Shown here piece by piece: positions 1 to 7,206 of a stretch of DNA of 13,053 nucleotides. Position numbers and translations under genes: made by a program. Positions within the stretch are counted from its first letter, which is position 1. Each line of letters begins with the position of its first letter. The notes below the pieces were generated by a model. It searched no databases. It was not told the origin of the DNA and saw only the letters and a list, made by a program, of their open reading frames with translations. The stretch lies in the NCBI GenBank assembly GCA_964532715.1, contig CAZHIX010000034.1, forward strand, positions 1 through 13,053, given 5' to 3'. Source of the stretch: 1-14-0-10-45-29 sp964532715 (GTDB lineage: Archaea; Micrarchaeota; Micrarchaeia; Anstonellales; Anstonellaceae).

Positions 1-53
1 CTTGTTTTCAATAAATAAAGCAGAAGCCCCGCACTTTAGTGCGGGGAGGTTCA
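1..53 (+). mobile_element. Probable right end of an IS200/IS605-type (TnpB) element, including the 3' hairpin of its guide RNA; partial
   Basis: Positions 27-46 form a strong hairpin: CCCCGCAC, loop TTTA, GTGCGGGG. It is followed by GAGGTTCAC. From memory of the family, the pattern of a GC stem around ACTTTAGT followed by GAGGTTCA is that of the right-end subterminal hairpin of IS605-group elements. In TnpB systems this is also the 3' end of the omega/reRNA scaffold, and the sequence just outside the element acts as guide. No transposase or tnpB is visible because the element body would lie left of the window. An ordinary intrinsic-terminator-like hairpin is the alternative, but no T-run follows the stem. 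Confidence 0.55.
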
Positions 54-203
54 CTTACTTCAAAATTTAGGTCTGATGTGGCAAAACGTATTTTTCATAT
101 GAACTGTAGCCCAGACAAAAAGCTACAGTTGCTTGAAGAAAATTTGATTCGCCTAGATAATGAATTTGAAAAAATAAAGAATACGAACAACAACCGCAGT
201 TAA
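54..203 (+). pseudogene. 3' fragment of an unrecognised gene directly abutting the IS605-like end
   Basis: The frame is open from just after the IS-like end to TAA at 201-203, giving 49 codons. The translation looks protein-like, with segments SKFRSDVAKRIFH and KLQLLEENLIRLDNEFEKIK; the second is probably an amphipathic or coiled-coil helix. An internal ATG at 99 would give a 34-residue peptide, but no ribosome-binding site precedes it. The simplest reading is the C-terminal tail of a gene disrupted by the inserted element. I do not recognise the family. A genuine small gene starting at 78 (GTG) or 99 is possible. The remaining bases up to 251 show nothing further. Confidence 0.4.
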
Positions 204-251
204 CATGTTTTCTTTGGAATATTATTTTACTGTCATCAAACAAAACGCAAA

Positions 252-1436
252 CTACCAAGTCTTAGCCTGACCACATGCTTCTTTATATGCGGCTGCAAGC
301 CAGAAAAACGTTAATAATGCTGGATATATGCAGACAAATGCAATCATGGGTAGCAATCCTATTTTTTGTTCTGGAAAATATTTTTTCATTCCATAATAGA
401 GCCAGAACGCAGTAAAAAATAACATTATCGCACTAAGAAGATGCAATGAACTAAAACCAAGTGCAAATCCCTCAACTCCAAAATAAGTTGTATATATTGA
501 ACCTGTCAAATAGCTTACAAGCATAAATATTGGTATCAACGTAAGTGTAAGATAACCTAAAATAGTGTATGGCATTATCATAACTCCTAAATCTCCATGT
601 TCTAATTTAACAAGGCTTCTGTATTTAAGTGCATTATAAAATCCACCTCGTTGCCATCTAACCCGTTGATGCATAAGCTCAAAAAACCCATTAGGTATCT
701 CTGATAATATATGGACTCCCGGGGCAGTTTTTATCACGTATCCATGTTTTTGTAAATTAAGTGCAATTTCCTGATCTTCAACAAGACTTTTTGGGTCATA
801 TCCGCCAACTTTTTCTATGGCTGATTTTCTAAAAATACTAAACGGGCCCGGAGTAACTGTAACGCAATTTATGTATTCCATTATCCTTCGCATAAATATT
901 GCAAATAAATATTCAACTCGTTGAACCTCACCTAATATCCCTTTTGGGTCTTTTGCAATAACTGATGCCGCAACCGCACCAACATTTGGGTCCTTGAAAT
1001 ACGCCACCATTCTTTTGAGACCATCTTTAATTACGTATGAATCTGCATCCATGGTTACAATTATTTCTCCGTTTGCCTGTTTTATGCCTTGATTTAAACT
1101 ATCTGCTTTTCCACTATTTTTTTTATTTATGAGTTTTACTCCAAATTTTTTGTATGCTTCAACTTTTTGTGCGGTTGCATCTGTAGAACCATCGTTCAAT
1201 ACAATTATCTCAATTTTATCTTTCGGATAGTCTAATGCAAGTAATGAATCAATACATCCACTTATACTATTCTGTTCATTCTTTGCAGGTACTAAAATAG
1301 TTACTTGTGGAAAATAATCTGGTTTTAGTTGTTCATGCATTTTTTTCTCATTTAGAAAATAAATGATAGAGAAGAAAACTGTCGCAATTATTGTAATAAT
1401 CGCTATGAAGTGACCTACTAGTGCAAGCGGAGTCAT
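252..1436 (-). CDS. Membrane-bound family 2 glycosyltransferase (hyaluronan/cellulose synthase-like, processive type)
   Basis: This 394-residue integral membrane enzyme probably transfers sugars from nucleotide-sugar donors to a growing polysaccharide or lipid-linked glycan at the cytoplasmic face. The N-terminal membrane helix is at about residues 8-28. The GT-A domain begins at VTILVPAKNE (45-54), with NDGSTD at 81-86, the metal-binding DXD (D130-A-D132), the acidic catalytic motif VEDQE (219-223) and the QRVRW motif (257-261) typical of processive synthases. Hydrophobic segments follow at about 285-310, 325-350 and 363-388. The length suits the short bacterial/archaeal members. The ATG at 1434-1436 lies about 26 nt below the box TTATAAAT (1458-1465, minus strand), implying a leaderless mRNA. 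The substrate and product cannot be inferred. Confidence 0.88.
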   Translation of the reverse strand: MTPLALVGHFIAIITIIATVFFSIIYFLNEKKMHEQLKPDYFPQVTILVPAKNEQNSISGCIDSLLALDYPKDKIEIIVLNDGSTDATAQKVEAYKKFGVKLINKKNSGKADSLNQGIKQANGEIIVTMDADSYVIKDGLKRMVAYFKDPNVGAVAASVIAKDPKGILGEVQRVEYLFAIFMRRIMEYINCVTVTPGPFSIFRKSAIEKVGGYDPKSLVEDQEIALNLQKHGYVIKTAPGVHILSEIPNGFFELMHQRVRWQRGGFYNALKYRSLVKLEHGDLGVMIMPYTILGYLTLTLIPIFMLVSYLTGSIYTTYFGVEGFALGFSSLHLLSAIMLFFTAFWLYYGMKKYFPEQKIGLLPMIAFVCIYPALLTFFWLAAAYKEACGQAKTW

Positions 1437-1476
1437 ACTTTATTCTTTAAAACAATCATTTATAATCTGTTCGTGC
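1437..1476. promoter_or_regulatory. Divergent promoter region shared by the glycosyltransferase and the thioredoxin-fold protein
   Basis: Only 40 bases separate two divergent start codons. ATTTATAA at 1458-1465 reads as TTATAAAT on the minus strand, centred about 26 nt from the glycosyltransferase ATG. On the plus strand TTTAAAA (1446-1452) is about 26 nt before a transcription start near the ATG at 1477, and TTTATAAT (1459-1466) would place one at the in-frame ATG at 1489. Overlapping TATA boxes would make the two promoters compete for TBP. No binding data; the boxes are read by eye. Confidence 0.45.
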
Positions 1477-2145
1477 ATGGTATTATCTATGCGTCAAATA
1501 AGTAAAAGCCTCATAGTATTAACCATATTCATAAGTTTGCTTATTTTTTGTTCTGGTGTAGTTATCGGAACATTCATAGATCAATCTTCTATTAATAGCA
1601 TAAATGATACACTGACTTCACTTTCTGATAGAACAAACTCAAATCTTGCAATATTATTGCTTGAAAAATCTCCAATGTATTGTCCACTTTATCAAGAAGA
1701 GCTATTTGCAGTGGAATCTGAAGTTGAACGTGTAGGTTATACTATATCTTATTTATCAACTGAGAAAAATAACATTGATTCTTCACTAAAAAGACGTTAT
1801 ATGAATCTTCAACTAAATTCATATCTACTATCAAAAAACGTGAAAGAACTCTGTGCTGAAAACTACACCACTATTCTTTATTTTTATTCAGATTCCACAA
1901 AATATTTAGAAAGTCGTGAACAAGGTACGAATCTTCTTAAGTTAAAAGGAGAAGACTCTATCTGGGTGAAAATATATTCGTTTGATGCTGATATTGACAG
2001 TGCAAGTACTCAGATATTAGCAAAACAATTCAATGTTACACAATATCCTTCACTTGTCATAAATGGGCAAACTCATTTTGGAGTATTCTCATCGGATCAA
2101 ATAAAAAAAATAATTTTAAACAATACAAATTCTAATACAAATTAA
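1477..2145 (+). CDS. Membrane-anchored thioredoxin-fold protein lacking the CXXC pair
   Basis: A 222-residue protein. A short basic N-terminus is followed by one hydrophobic helix at about residues 11-34, so most of the chain should sit outside the membrane. The C-terminal half resembles a thioredoxin/DsbA-like fold: the strand TTILYFYSDS (131-140), then AKQFNVTQYPSLVINGQ (182-198), where Y190-P191 sits at the cis-proline position and the last beta strand follows. Where a CXXC would normally follow the first strand there is DSTKYLES instead. The only cysteines are C25, C69 and C126, with none in a CXXC. It may be a redox-inactive scaffold or chaperone-like relative. ATG 1489 (MRQISKSL) is an equally good start by promoter spacing. 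Confidence 0.65.
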   Translation: MVLSMRQISKSLIVLTIFISLLIFCSGVVIGTFIDQSSINSINDTLTSLSDRTNSNLAILLLEKSPMYCPLYQEELFAVESEVERVGYTISYLSTEKNNIDSSLKRRYMNLQLNSYLLSKNVKELCAENYTTILYFYSDSTKYLESREQGTNLLKLKGEDSIWVKIYSFDADIDSASTQILAKQFNVTQYPSLVINGQTHFGVFSSDQIKKIILNNTNSNTN

Positions 2146-2187
2146 TATCTAACTAAATACCATCTATCAAATACCAAATCAATTAAT

Positions 2188-3465
2188 CTAATATCTCACA
2201 ATGGATTTGTCCGCTAAATATTTGGCTTTTGCCCCAAGTTCGTCCTCAATTTGCAAAAGACGATTGTATTTGGCGGTTCTCTCAGCTCTACATGGTGCAC
2301 CTGTTTTGATTTGTCCGCAATTTAGTCCAACTGATAGATCTGCAATAGTCGTATCTTCAGATTCTCCAGAACGATGTGATACCATCACGCCCATTTTGTG
2401 TTCAAAACAATACTGTGCTGATTCAATTGCTTCGCTAACTGTTCCAATTTGATTAACTTTGAGCAAAAGTGCATTCATTGCTCTTTGTTTTTTTGCCTTT
2501 TTTATCATTTTCAAATTTGTTACAGTTAGGTCATCTCCAACAATCTGGCAATACGAACCAACTTTTTGACGTAATTTTGAAAAACTATAAAAATCGGACT
2601 CATCAAAAGGATCTTCAAGACTCATGATGTTATATTCTTTAATCAATTCAACCCAATAATCATGCAATTCATCAGCGCTCAGATTTCCTCCGTCAATTGT
2701 ATATTTTTTTGTTTTTGCATCATAAAATGAAGACGATGCTGGGTCTGAGGCTATAAATACATTTTTTTTGTATCCTGCTTCGTCTATCGCTTGCTCTAAT
2801 ATGTTTAGTGCATCTTTTGTTTTTGAGATCATTGGGGCAAAACCACCTTCATCCCCTACATTAATTCCACTTGGACCATATTGTTTTTTTATTATATTTT
2901 TAAGTGTATGATACACTTCTACTCCTGCCATAATTGCTTGCGAAAAACTTTTTACTTTAAGTGGCGATATCATAATCTCTTGTACTGCAAGTCCAGAGCC
3001 AGCATGTTTTCCCCCATTTATAACGTTCATAAACGGTACTGGCAAAACCGTTCCATTCATCATCTGATAAATCTGTTTTTCGTTTGTTTTTGCGCATGCG
3101 CGTAATGTCGCAAAAGAAACTGCAGTGGTGGCATTTGCCCCAAGTTTTGCTTTATTTGCAGTTCCGTCAAGCTCTATCATTGTTGCATCTACACGTTCAA
3201 CGTCTTGCATATCTTCAAGTTGCATTCCTTTGAGTGCGTTGGATATAGGTCCTTGCACATTTTTTACTGCTCGCATTACTGACTTACCAAAAAATTCGTA
3301 AGCATTATCTCGCAATTCTACTGCTTCAAGCTTCCCTGTAGATGCACCGCTTGGAGTAATTGCACTTGCTTTTATTCCATTATTAAGTATCACTTGTGCC
3401 CATACTGTTGGATTACCTCGACTATCAAGCACTTGTCGCGATTTAATTTCTGAAATTTTTACCAT
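2188..3465 (-). CDS. eno: Enolase (phosphopyruvate hydratase)
   Basis: Interconverts 2-phosphoglycerate and phosphoenolpyruvate in glycolysis and gluconeogenesis, in the cytoplasm and Mg-dependent. At 425 residues it is full length. Visible motifs: DSRGNPT (14-20), SGASTG (39-44), GGKHAG (151-156, active-site His154), VQE (161-163), GDEGG with the catalytic Glu206 (204-208), Mg ligands at D241, E284 (SLEDP) and D311 (VGDDLT), the catalytic base K336 (LLLKVNQIGT), SHRSGE (363-368) and GQIKTGAP (384-391). All expected active-site residues appear present. The ATG is preceded on the minus strand by GGTG as a ribosome-binding site, and a TTATTAAA-like box lies just upstream. It lies downstream of the Tic20-like gene on the same strand, 61 bases away, and converges with the thioredoxin-fold gene. 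Confidence 0.97.
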   Translation of the reverse strand: MVKISEIKSRQVLDSRGNPTVWAQVILNNGIKASAITPSGASTGKLEAVELRDNAYEFFGKSVMRAVKNVQGPISNALKGMQLEDMQDVERVDATMIELDGTANKAKLGANATTAVSFATLRACAKTNEKQIYQMMNGTVLPVPFMNVINGGKHAGSGLAVQEIMISPLKVKSFSQAIMAGVEVYHTLKNIIKKQYGPSGINVGDEGGFAPMISKTKDALNILEQAIDEAGYKKNVFIASDPASSSFYDAKTKKYTIDGGNLSADELHDYWVELIKEYNIMSLEDPFDESDFYSFSKLRQKVGSYCQIVGDDLTVTNLKMIKKAKKQRAMNALLLKVNQIGTVSEAIESAQYCFEHKMGVMVSHRSGESEDTTIADLSVGLNCGQIKTGAPCRAERTAKYNRLLQIEDELGAKAKYLADKSIVRY

Positions 3466-3526
3466 AAACTCACCATCTGTTCATTTTAATAAACTTGCAC
3501 TGTCTGCTAAAACATAGCAAATAACT

Positions 3527-4126
3527 TCATTGTGCACAAATATCTTCTACCATATTTGTCAATATGGGTATGCTTATCTGTTCGCAATTTTTTGTCTTAA
3601 TTTTAAGATAGAAATTTACGATTATATGTAGTACTATTCCAATAACCAATACGTATCCTATCCAATCCAAATATCTTCCATCAAACAACATTAAATTTGC
3701 TATTGATGAGAGGACTATTAACAAATAAAATATTGTTAATTTCCATCCAATTATTGTGGATTGAACTGCATGAAACCTCACAAACTTATCTTCTATCAAA
3801 TGAAATGGGACTCCGTGTAGAACTAAATTTATCTGTCCAAGAATAGAATAAAATTTAGAAACTTCATCGCATTGAGGATGTTTTTTTGCAAATATTGGTT
3901 GTTGCACAATTATTTTGTGATCATCAGGTTTAGTAGTCAAATTAATGGGTTTTTGCAGATTTTGTTTATGTTTGGTTTCTGTGTCAAATTTTGTTATTGT
4001 TTTTTTATCTACTCTTCGTTTTTTTGTCCGTTTATCTTTTTTCAAATGTGTTTTTGATTTTTTTGTCCAGTTTTCACTTCTTTTATTTTTTTTGTTCGTG
4101 TTTTTCTTACCCAAAGATTTTACCAT
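3527..4126 (-). CDS. Lys/Arg-rich membrane protein with a Tic20/DUF4870-like core
   Basis: A 199-residue protein in two parts. Residues 1-58 are extremely basic and low in complexity, with many Lys and Arg and almost no hydrophobics, and are probably disordered and able to bind nucleic acid or acidic partners. The C-terminal part has hydrophobic helices at about 129-148 and 155-174. The segment EDKFVRFHAVQ (112-122) matches the hallmark FVRFHA-Q motif I associate with DUF4870/Tic20-like small membrane proteins, whose function is poorly known. The first helix expected before that motif (about 92-110) is weakly hydrophobic here. The box CTTTAAAAC (4147-4155, read on the minus strand) is about 25 nt from the ATG, suggesting a leaderless mRNA. 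Confidence 0.6.
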   Translation of the reverse strand: MVKSLGKKNTNKKNKRSENWTKKSKTHLKKDKRTKKRRVDKKTITKFDTETKHKQNLQKPINLTTKPDDHKIIVQQPIFAKKHPQCDEVSKFYSILGQINLVLHGVPFHLIEDKFVRFHAVQSTIIGWKLTIFYLLIVLSSIANLMLFDGRYLDWIGYVLVIGIVLHIIVNFYLKIKTKNCEQISIPILTNMVEDICAQ

Positions 4127-4214
4127 ACCTCAAACATTCTTATAATCTTTAAAACATTTTGCATTATGATAAGTATTGGGTTAGCGCGTATTAGCTCTTT
4201 GTTTTTTAGATTAG

Positions 4215-4247
4215 TATAAAAACATTCTTCTACTCATACTTTTGGTG
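4215..4247 (+). promoter_or_regulatory. TATA-like box and GGTG ribosome-binding site for the phosphoribosyltransferase gene
   Basis: TATAAAAA at 4215-4222 is centred about 37 nt before the ATG at 4256. Transcription starting about 26 nt downstream would leave a leader of roughly 12 nt that contains GGTG at 4244-4247, 8 nt before the start. The same GGTG motif precedes enolase, pcn and rpoL here and is complementary to the CACC of the 16S rRNA 3' end. Confidence 0.5.
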
Positions 4248-4255
4248 TTCTTTTT

Positions 4256-4735
4256 ATGTCAAAAGGTTATTCTACTTTAAGATGGGCAGATGTTGAGTCT
4301 GATATTGCTATTTTGGTTCAGAAAATAAAAAAAAGCAAAATTGAATTTGATGCAATATTGGGTATATCTAGGGGTGGTCTTGTTCCTGCAATGCTTTTAT
4401 CTGATCAACTTGACCAGCATAATATTTCTACAATACGGATGCGCTTATATGTTAATGGGAAAAAATTGGAACAATTACAAATACTTGATTGGCCTTCACG
4501 TTCTTTAGATGGGAAAACCGTTCTTATAGTTGATGATGTTTCTGATACTGGCGAGACATTAGTTCAGCTCAAAAAATGGCTTTCTGATAAAAAATTGGCA
4601 GGCTTCAAAATAGCTTGCTTGCACACAAAATCAAAAACAAAACTAAAACCAGACTTTTATTCTCGACAATTAAAAGGATGGATATGTTATCCGTGGAACA
4701 AAAGAGAAGATATGCGAATGCTAGAATCGCGCTAG
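4256..4735 (+). CDS. Type I phosphoribosyltransferase, probably purine (xanthine/guanine/hypoxanthine) salvage
   Basis: Transfers the 5-phosphoribosyl group of PRPP to a base, probably a purine, in the cytoplasm. The 159-residue chain has the PRTase fold: ILGISRGG (34-41) is the pyrophosphate-loop region, and VLIVDDVSDTGETL (89-102) is the PRPP-binding signature with its DD pair. The C-terminal WICYPWNKRED (142-152) resembles the base-binding hood of Gpt-like and archaeal COG2236 enzymes (WVVYPW-type). Length is right for that group. The gene stands alone with its own TATA-like box and converges with the Lrp gene; the 104-base gap holds T-rich stretches that may end both transcripts. Base specificity cannot be read from sequence alone. 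Confidence 0.85.
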   Translation: MSKGYSTLRWADVESDIAILVQKIKKSKIEFDAILGISRGGLVPAMLLSDQLDQHNISTIRMRLYVNGKKLEQLQILDWPSRSLDGKTVLIVDDVSDTGETLVQLKKWLSDKKLAGFKIACLHTKSKTKLKPDFYSRQLKGWICYPWNKREDMRMLESR

Positions 4736-4839
4736 TTGCCAAAGTTTGGCGCATCTATTTTTAGACCTATATATTGTTTGTGTCTGTTGCTCTGTCATCT
4801 GTTAATGTATTTCTGTTATTCATCAAAACATTTTTACTA

Positions 4840-5283
4840 TTACACTTCAATATTCTCTTCCTTTATAGTGTTAAGCACCAGTTTTGTCTGTGTTCGCTCT
4901 ACAAATTCATAAGACTGTAAATTTTTCAAAAACAAATCCATAGATGCACGAGATTTAAATTTTGCAATAACACTAACGTCAAACTCTCCAGTATTATCAT
5001 AAACTGACATCACGTTTGGGTGAGTGGCAATCTTTTTCTCAACAAGAAATAATTTTCCTTTTGATACTCTAACATCAATTATAACTGTTACGTCAAAACC
5101 TATTTTTTCATAATCTAATACTACACTATATTTTTTTATCAAACCAAATTTTTGCATCATATGAATTTTTTTCATTACTGTAACTGCTGAACATTTTGCA
5201 TCCTTTGCAATATCTCTAAAAGATGCTTTTGAATTTTTTATAAGTGCATTTATTATTCTCTTATCCGTTTGGTTTATTTGCAT
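4840..5283 (-). CDS. Lrp/AsnC-family transcriptional regulator
   Basis: A 147-residue DNA-binding regulator. The N-terminal winged helix-turn-helix covers about residues 5-60: TDKRIINALIKNSKASFRD begins the domain, the recognition helix is near CSAVTVMKKI (31-40), and GLIKKYSVVLDYEKIGF (47-63) forms the wing and linker. The C-terminal RAM/effector domain (about 65-143) contains the conserved VYDNTGEFD turn (94-102) and ends in TQTKLVLNTIKE. Such proteins form dimers to octamers and often sense amino acids. GGTGAGG lies 4 nt before the ATG. The divergent upstream region carries five GTTAAY motifs that could be its operators, so autoregulation together with control of the small gene at 5439 is plausible. 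The ligand is unknown. Confidence 0.9.
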   Translation of the reverse strand: MQINQTDKRIINALIKNSKASFRDIAKDAKCSAVTVMKKIHMMQKFGLIKKYSVVLDYEKIGFDVTVIIDVRVSKGKLFLVEKKIATHPNVMSVYDNTGEFDVSVIAKFKSRASMDLFLKNLQSYEFVERTQTKLVLNTIKEENIEV

Positions 5284-5294
5284 TTATCCTCACC

Positions 5295-5420
5295 GTTAAT
5301 ATTTACATCTGTTAATTTTCATAGATCAAATCTTTATCTAAGTTAACATATGTTTATTTTTGTATAAATATTTTAATTTATGTTAATCTATTTTTGGCTC
5401 TTTTTTAAATAGCTGTTAAC
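5295..5420. promoter_or_regulatory. Intergenic region with five GTTAAY motifs; candidate Lrp operators and divergent promoters
   Basis: GTTAAT/GTTAAC occurs at 5295-5300, 5311-5316, 5342-5347, 5382-5387 and 5415-5420, all in the same orientation; the two GTTAAC sites are self-complementary. Clustering of a 6-mer between an Lrp/AsnC gene and its divergent neighbour suggests operators. TTTAAATA at 5404-5411 is a good TATA-like box for the plus-strand gene. A minus-strand TATTTATA box lies around 5367-5376 for the regulator. The region is strongly AT-rich, which makes chance TTAA matches likelier. Confidence 0.4.
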
Positions 5421-5438
5421 CAGAACACTTAACTGAGT

Positions 5439-5753
5439 GTGATTGTAATGAATGATGTAAAGACTAATCTAAAGAATAAAACCCAATCAGCTACCAATGG
5501 TGTGGATCCATACGCGTGTATAAACGGTGGTGCTGGAAAGATAGTGCGCAGACTTGCATCCTATAGTCTTCTTGTGGAATGTCCGCTTTCTAACTGTCCA
5601 AAAAATTTCAAGACTGTTTGTGGTCAAAGACGTTGTTCTGCATGGGAAAATGGCGAATCAATTGAATCTCCAAAAATGGATTCTCAACTTAGAGTGCACA
5701 TCAAAAAAGAATTTCAAGAATCTAGAGAAGAATTTTTGGAAAATAGAGTTTAG
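5439..5753 (+). CDS. Small Cys-rich protein, possible metal-binding; unrecognised
   Basis: A 104-residue soluble protein that I do not recognise. The central part has two CX4C pairs, CPLSNC (48-53) and CGQRRC (61-66), plus C27, which could form a zinc or Fe-S site. The C-terminal 30 residues are highly charged and likely helical (KKEFQESREEFLENR). The N-terminus is polar. The start is uncertain: GTG 5439 lies about 31 nt below the TTTAAATA box centre, and ATG 5448 nine bases later is equally plausible. Divergent from the Lrp gene, so it may be the regulator's target. Confidence 0.6.
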   Translation: MIVMNDVKTNLKNKTQSATNGVDPYACINGGAGKIVRRLASYSLLVECPLSNCPKNFKTVCGQRRCSAWENGESIESPKMDSQLRVHIKKEFQESREEFLENRV

Positions 5754-5858
5754 CCTGCGATTTTAAATTATATTTTAAAAAATCAAAAACAGCAACTGCA
5801 TAAGTTTGAACATTTGCAGGTTCGCTTCAAATGAAATTTGTTGATCCTTTGGTAATCT

Positions 5859-6323
5859 CTATACGTATCTGATGTATTCCTTACCTTTTTCATCAACTAC
5901 TTTTATCTGTTTTCTTTTCAAAAAATCAGTCATATCATTAATAACTGTGTTTATGCTATCTACTATCAGGTTATTCATCGTTTTTGCCAATTGTTCGTAC
6001 ATCTGTTTTCTTGAGTTTATATATGTAGTTATTTTCATAATTCTTGCAAGCACAATACACAATCTAACTTTTTTTAAGGCTTGTTGTTGAATTTGATTTT
6101 TTGAGCCATTTATTTTATTCTCATCAACATTATTTCTTTTACATTCCTCACTTATTTTCTTATCTACAATTCTGCAAACTTTACTCTCAAGTGCGCGCTC
6201 AACTATTCTTGCGTGTTTTGGATGAAAAAATCTGTAAAAAATATTGGTTTTACTCACAAAAAACATCGCATCTTTATCTGTCAATCCGCAATTATTTGAT
6301 TTAGTCTGCAAGTTTGTCATCAT
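5859..6323 (-). CDS. Unrecognised basic helical protein downstream of the sliding clamp
   Basis: 154 residues from ATG 6323. The frame extends to a GTG at 6338, but that GTG is the first part of GTGAGGAGG (6330-6338), an ideal ribosome-binding site 6 nt before ATG 6323, so the shorter start is preferred. The chain is rich in Lys, Arg and Asn and predicted mainly helical, with no clear membrane segment. HPKHARIVERALESKV (34-49) and the segment ending NLIVDSINTVINDMTDFLKRK (about 118-138) are the most structured parts. Cysteines at 12, 50, 61 and 89 form no obvious motif. It lies 46 bases downstream of the clamp gene on the same strand and is probably cotranscribed with it. I see no canonical PIP box. 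Function unknown. Confidence 0.65.
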   Translation of the reverse strand: MMTNLQTKSNNCGLTDKDAMFFVSKTNIFYRFFHPKHARIVERALESKVCRIVDKKISEECKRNNVDENKINGSKNQIQQQALKKVRLCIVLARIMKITTYINSRKQMYEQLAKTMNNLIVDSINTVINDMTDFLKRKQIKVVDEKGKEYIRYV

Positions 6324-6369
6324 CCGTTGCCTCCTCACTTATTTTTTTGTATTTGTTGCATTTGTATTT

Positions 6370-7116
6370 TTAATCACTCTCAATTCTTGGTGCAAGATAA
6401 TATGCAAGCTTTGCCCCTTGCACTTCATATTCTACTTTTAGTGGTGCATTTGTTTTCAAACTTATAGTTATTTGATTTGAATCTGGGCATGCTTTTGTGA
6501 TATCATCTAAGTATTGAAGTGGAAATGTAGCTTTTGATTCAGCTTTGCATTCAAGAGATATAATTTCCTCACAGTCCTTTTCTTGTTCAACTACTAAATC
6601 TGACGAGTCTCCATGAACATCAATTTTGAATCCTTCGCTTGTAGCGTTTAATGAAACATGTGTGGATACGAGAACTGCATCCTTTATCTGTTCTTTAAAG
6701 TTTGAACCAAGCATCTTGAGAACGACATCTGGTTCAACTTTTGGTTCTCTTGAAATAGATGCGGGCATCTCAAGTATTGGTATTTTAAACGATCTTCGTT
6801 TTTTTCCAGAAGTAAACCTAAGAGTTACTTTATTTTCTTCTCTATAAATTTCAAGTTTTTCTGCAGATCTTGAACGTGCAAGTATTTTTGAAAAATTATC
6901 AAAATTTATTCCAACTCTATCTGGATCTGATACTTCATACTCTACAAACGATTCTTTTGGCATTGAAAATGAAACCATTGATATTTGGGATGGATCCATG
7001 GCCTTCAGACTTATGTCTTTAGACCCTATCTCCAAAGTGCCTTCATCAATGAGATTTACGACTGCATCAATTGCAGATTTAAATTTTTTTGCATCTTCAA
7101 CAACAAATCGAAACAT
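6370..7116 (-). CDS. pcn: DNA polymerase sliding clamp (PCNA)
   Basis: Forms the ring-shaped, probably homotrimeric clamp that tethers DNA polymerase, ligase, FEN1 and other partners to DNA. The 248-residue length is standard. N-terminal MFRFVVEDAKKFK matches archaeal PCNA openings. SLKAMDPSQISMVSFSMP (36-53) is the conserved loop and strand of domain 1, the interdomain connecting loop is around 117-130, and the chain ends LAYYLAPRIESD with the conserved APRIE tail. The frame extends to GTG 7122, but that GTG overlaps the GGTG ribosome-binding site (7122-7125), so ATG 7116 is the true start. A minus-strand CTTAAAAG box (7159-7166) fits a leader of about 20 nt. Confidence 0.97.
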   Translation of the reverse strand: MFRFVVEDAKKFKSAIDAVVNLIDEGTLEIGSKDISLKAMDPSQISMVSFSMPKESFVEYEVSDPDRVGINFDNFSKILARSRSAEKLEIYREENKVTLRFTSGKKRRSFKIPILEMPASISREPKVEPDVVLKMLGSNFKEQIKDAVLVSTHVSLNATSEGFKIDVHGDSSDLVVEQEKDCEEIISLECKAESKATFPLQYLDDITKACPDSNQITISLKTNAPLKVEYEVQGAKLAYYLAPRIESD

Positions 7117-7206
7117 TAACACACCTTCTGTATCTCTAATAGTATTTCGTATTGAAAACTTTTAAGCATAGCCACACTTGCTTTTGATAACTTGTTGATG
7201 CTATGT

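Noticed and set aside
4736..4839. Repeated CTGTT words downstream of the phosphoribosyltransferase gene
   Set aside because: The repeats are short and irregular in an AT-rich convergent intergenic region; probably low complexity and T-rich termination signals.
5754..5858. Imperfect hairpins CTGCA...TGCAG (about 5796-5820) and CAAAT-GAA-ATTTG (5828-5840) between convergent genes
   Set aside because: Short AT-rich inverted repeats at a convergent junction are expected by chance or as terminators; no further support.
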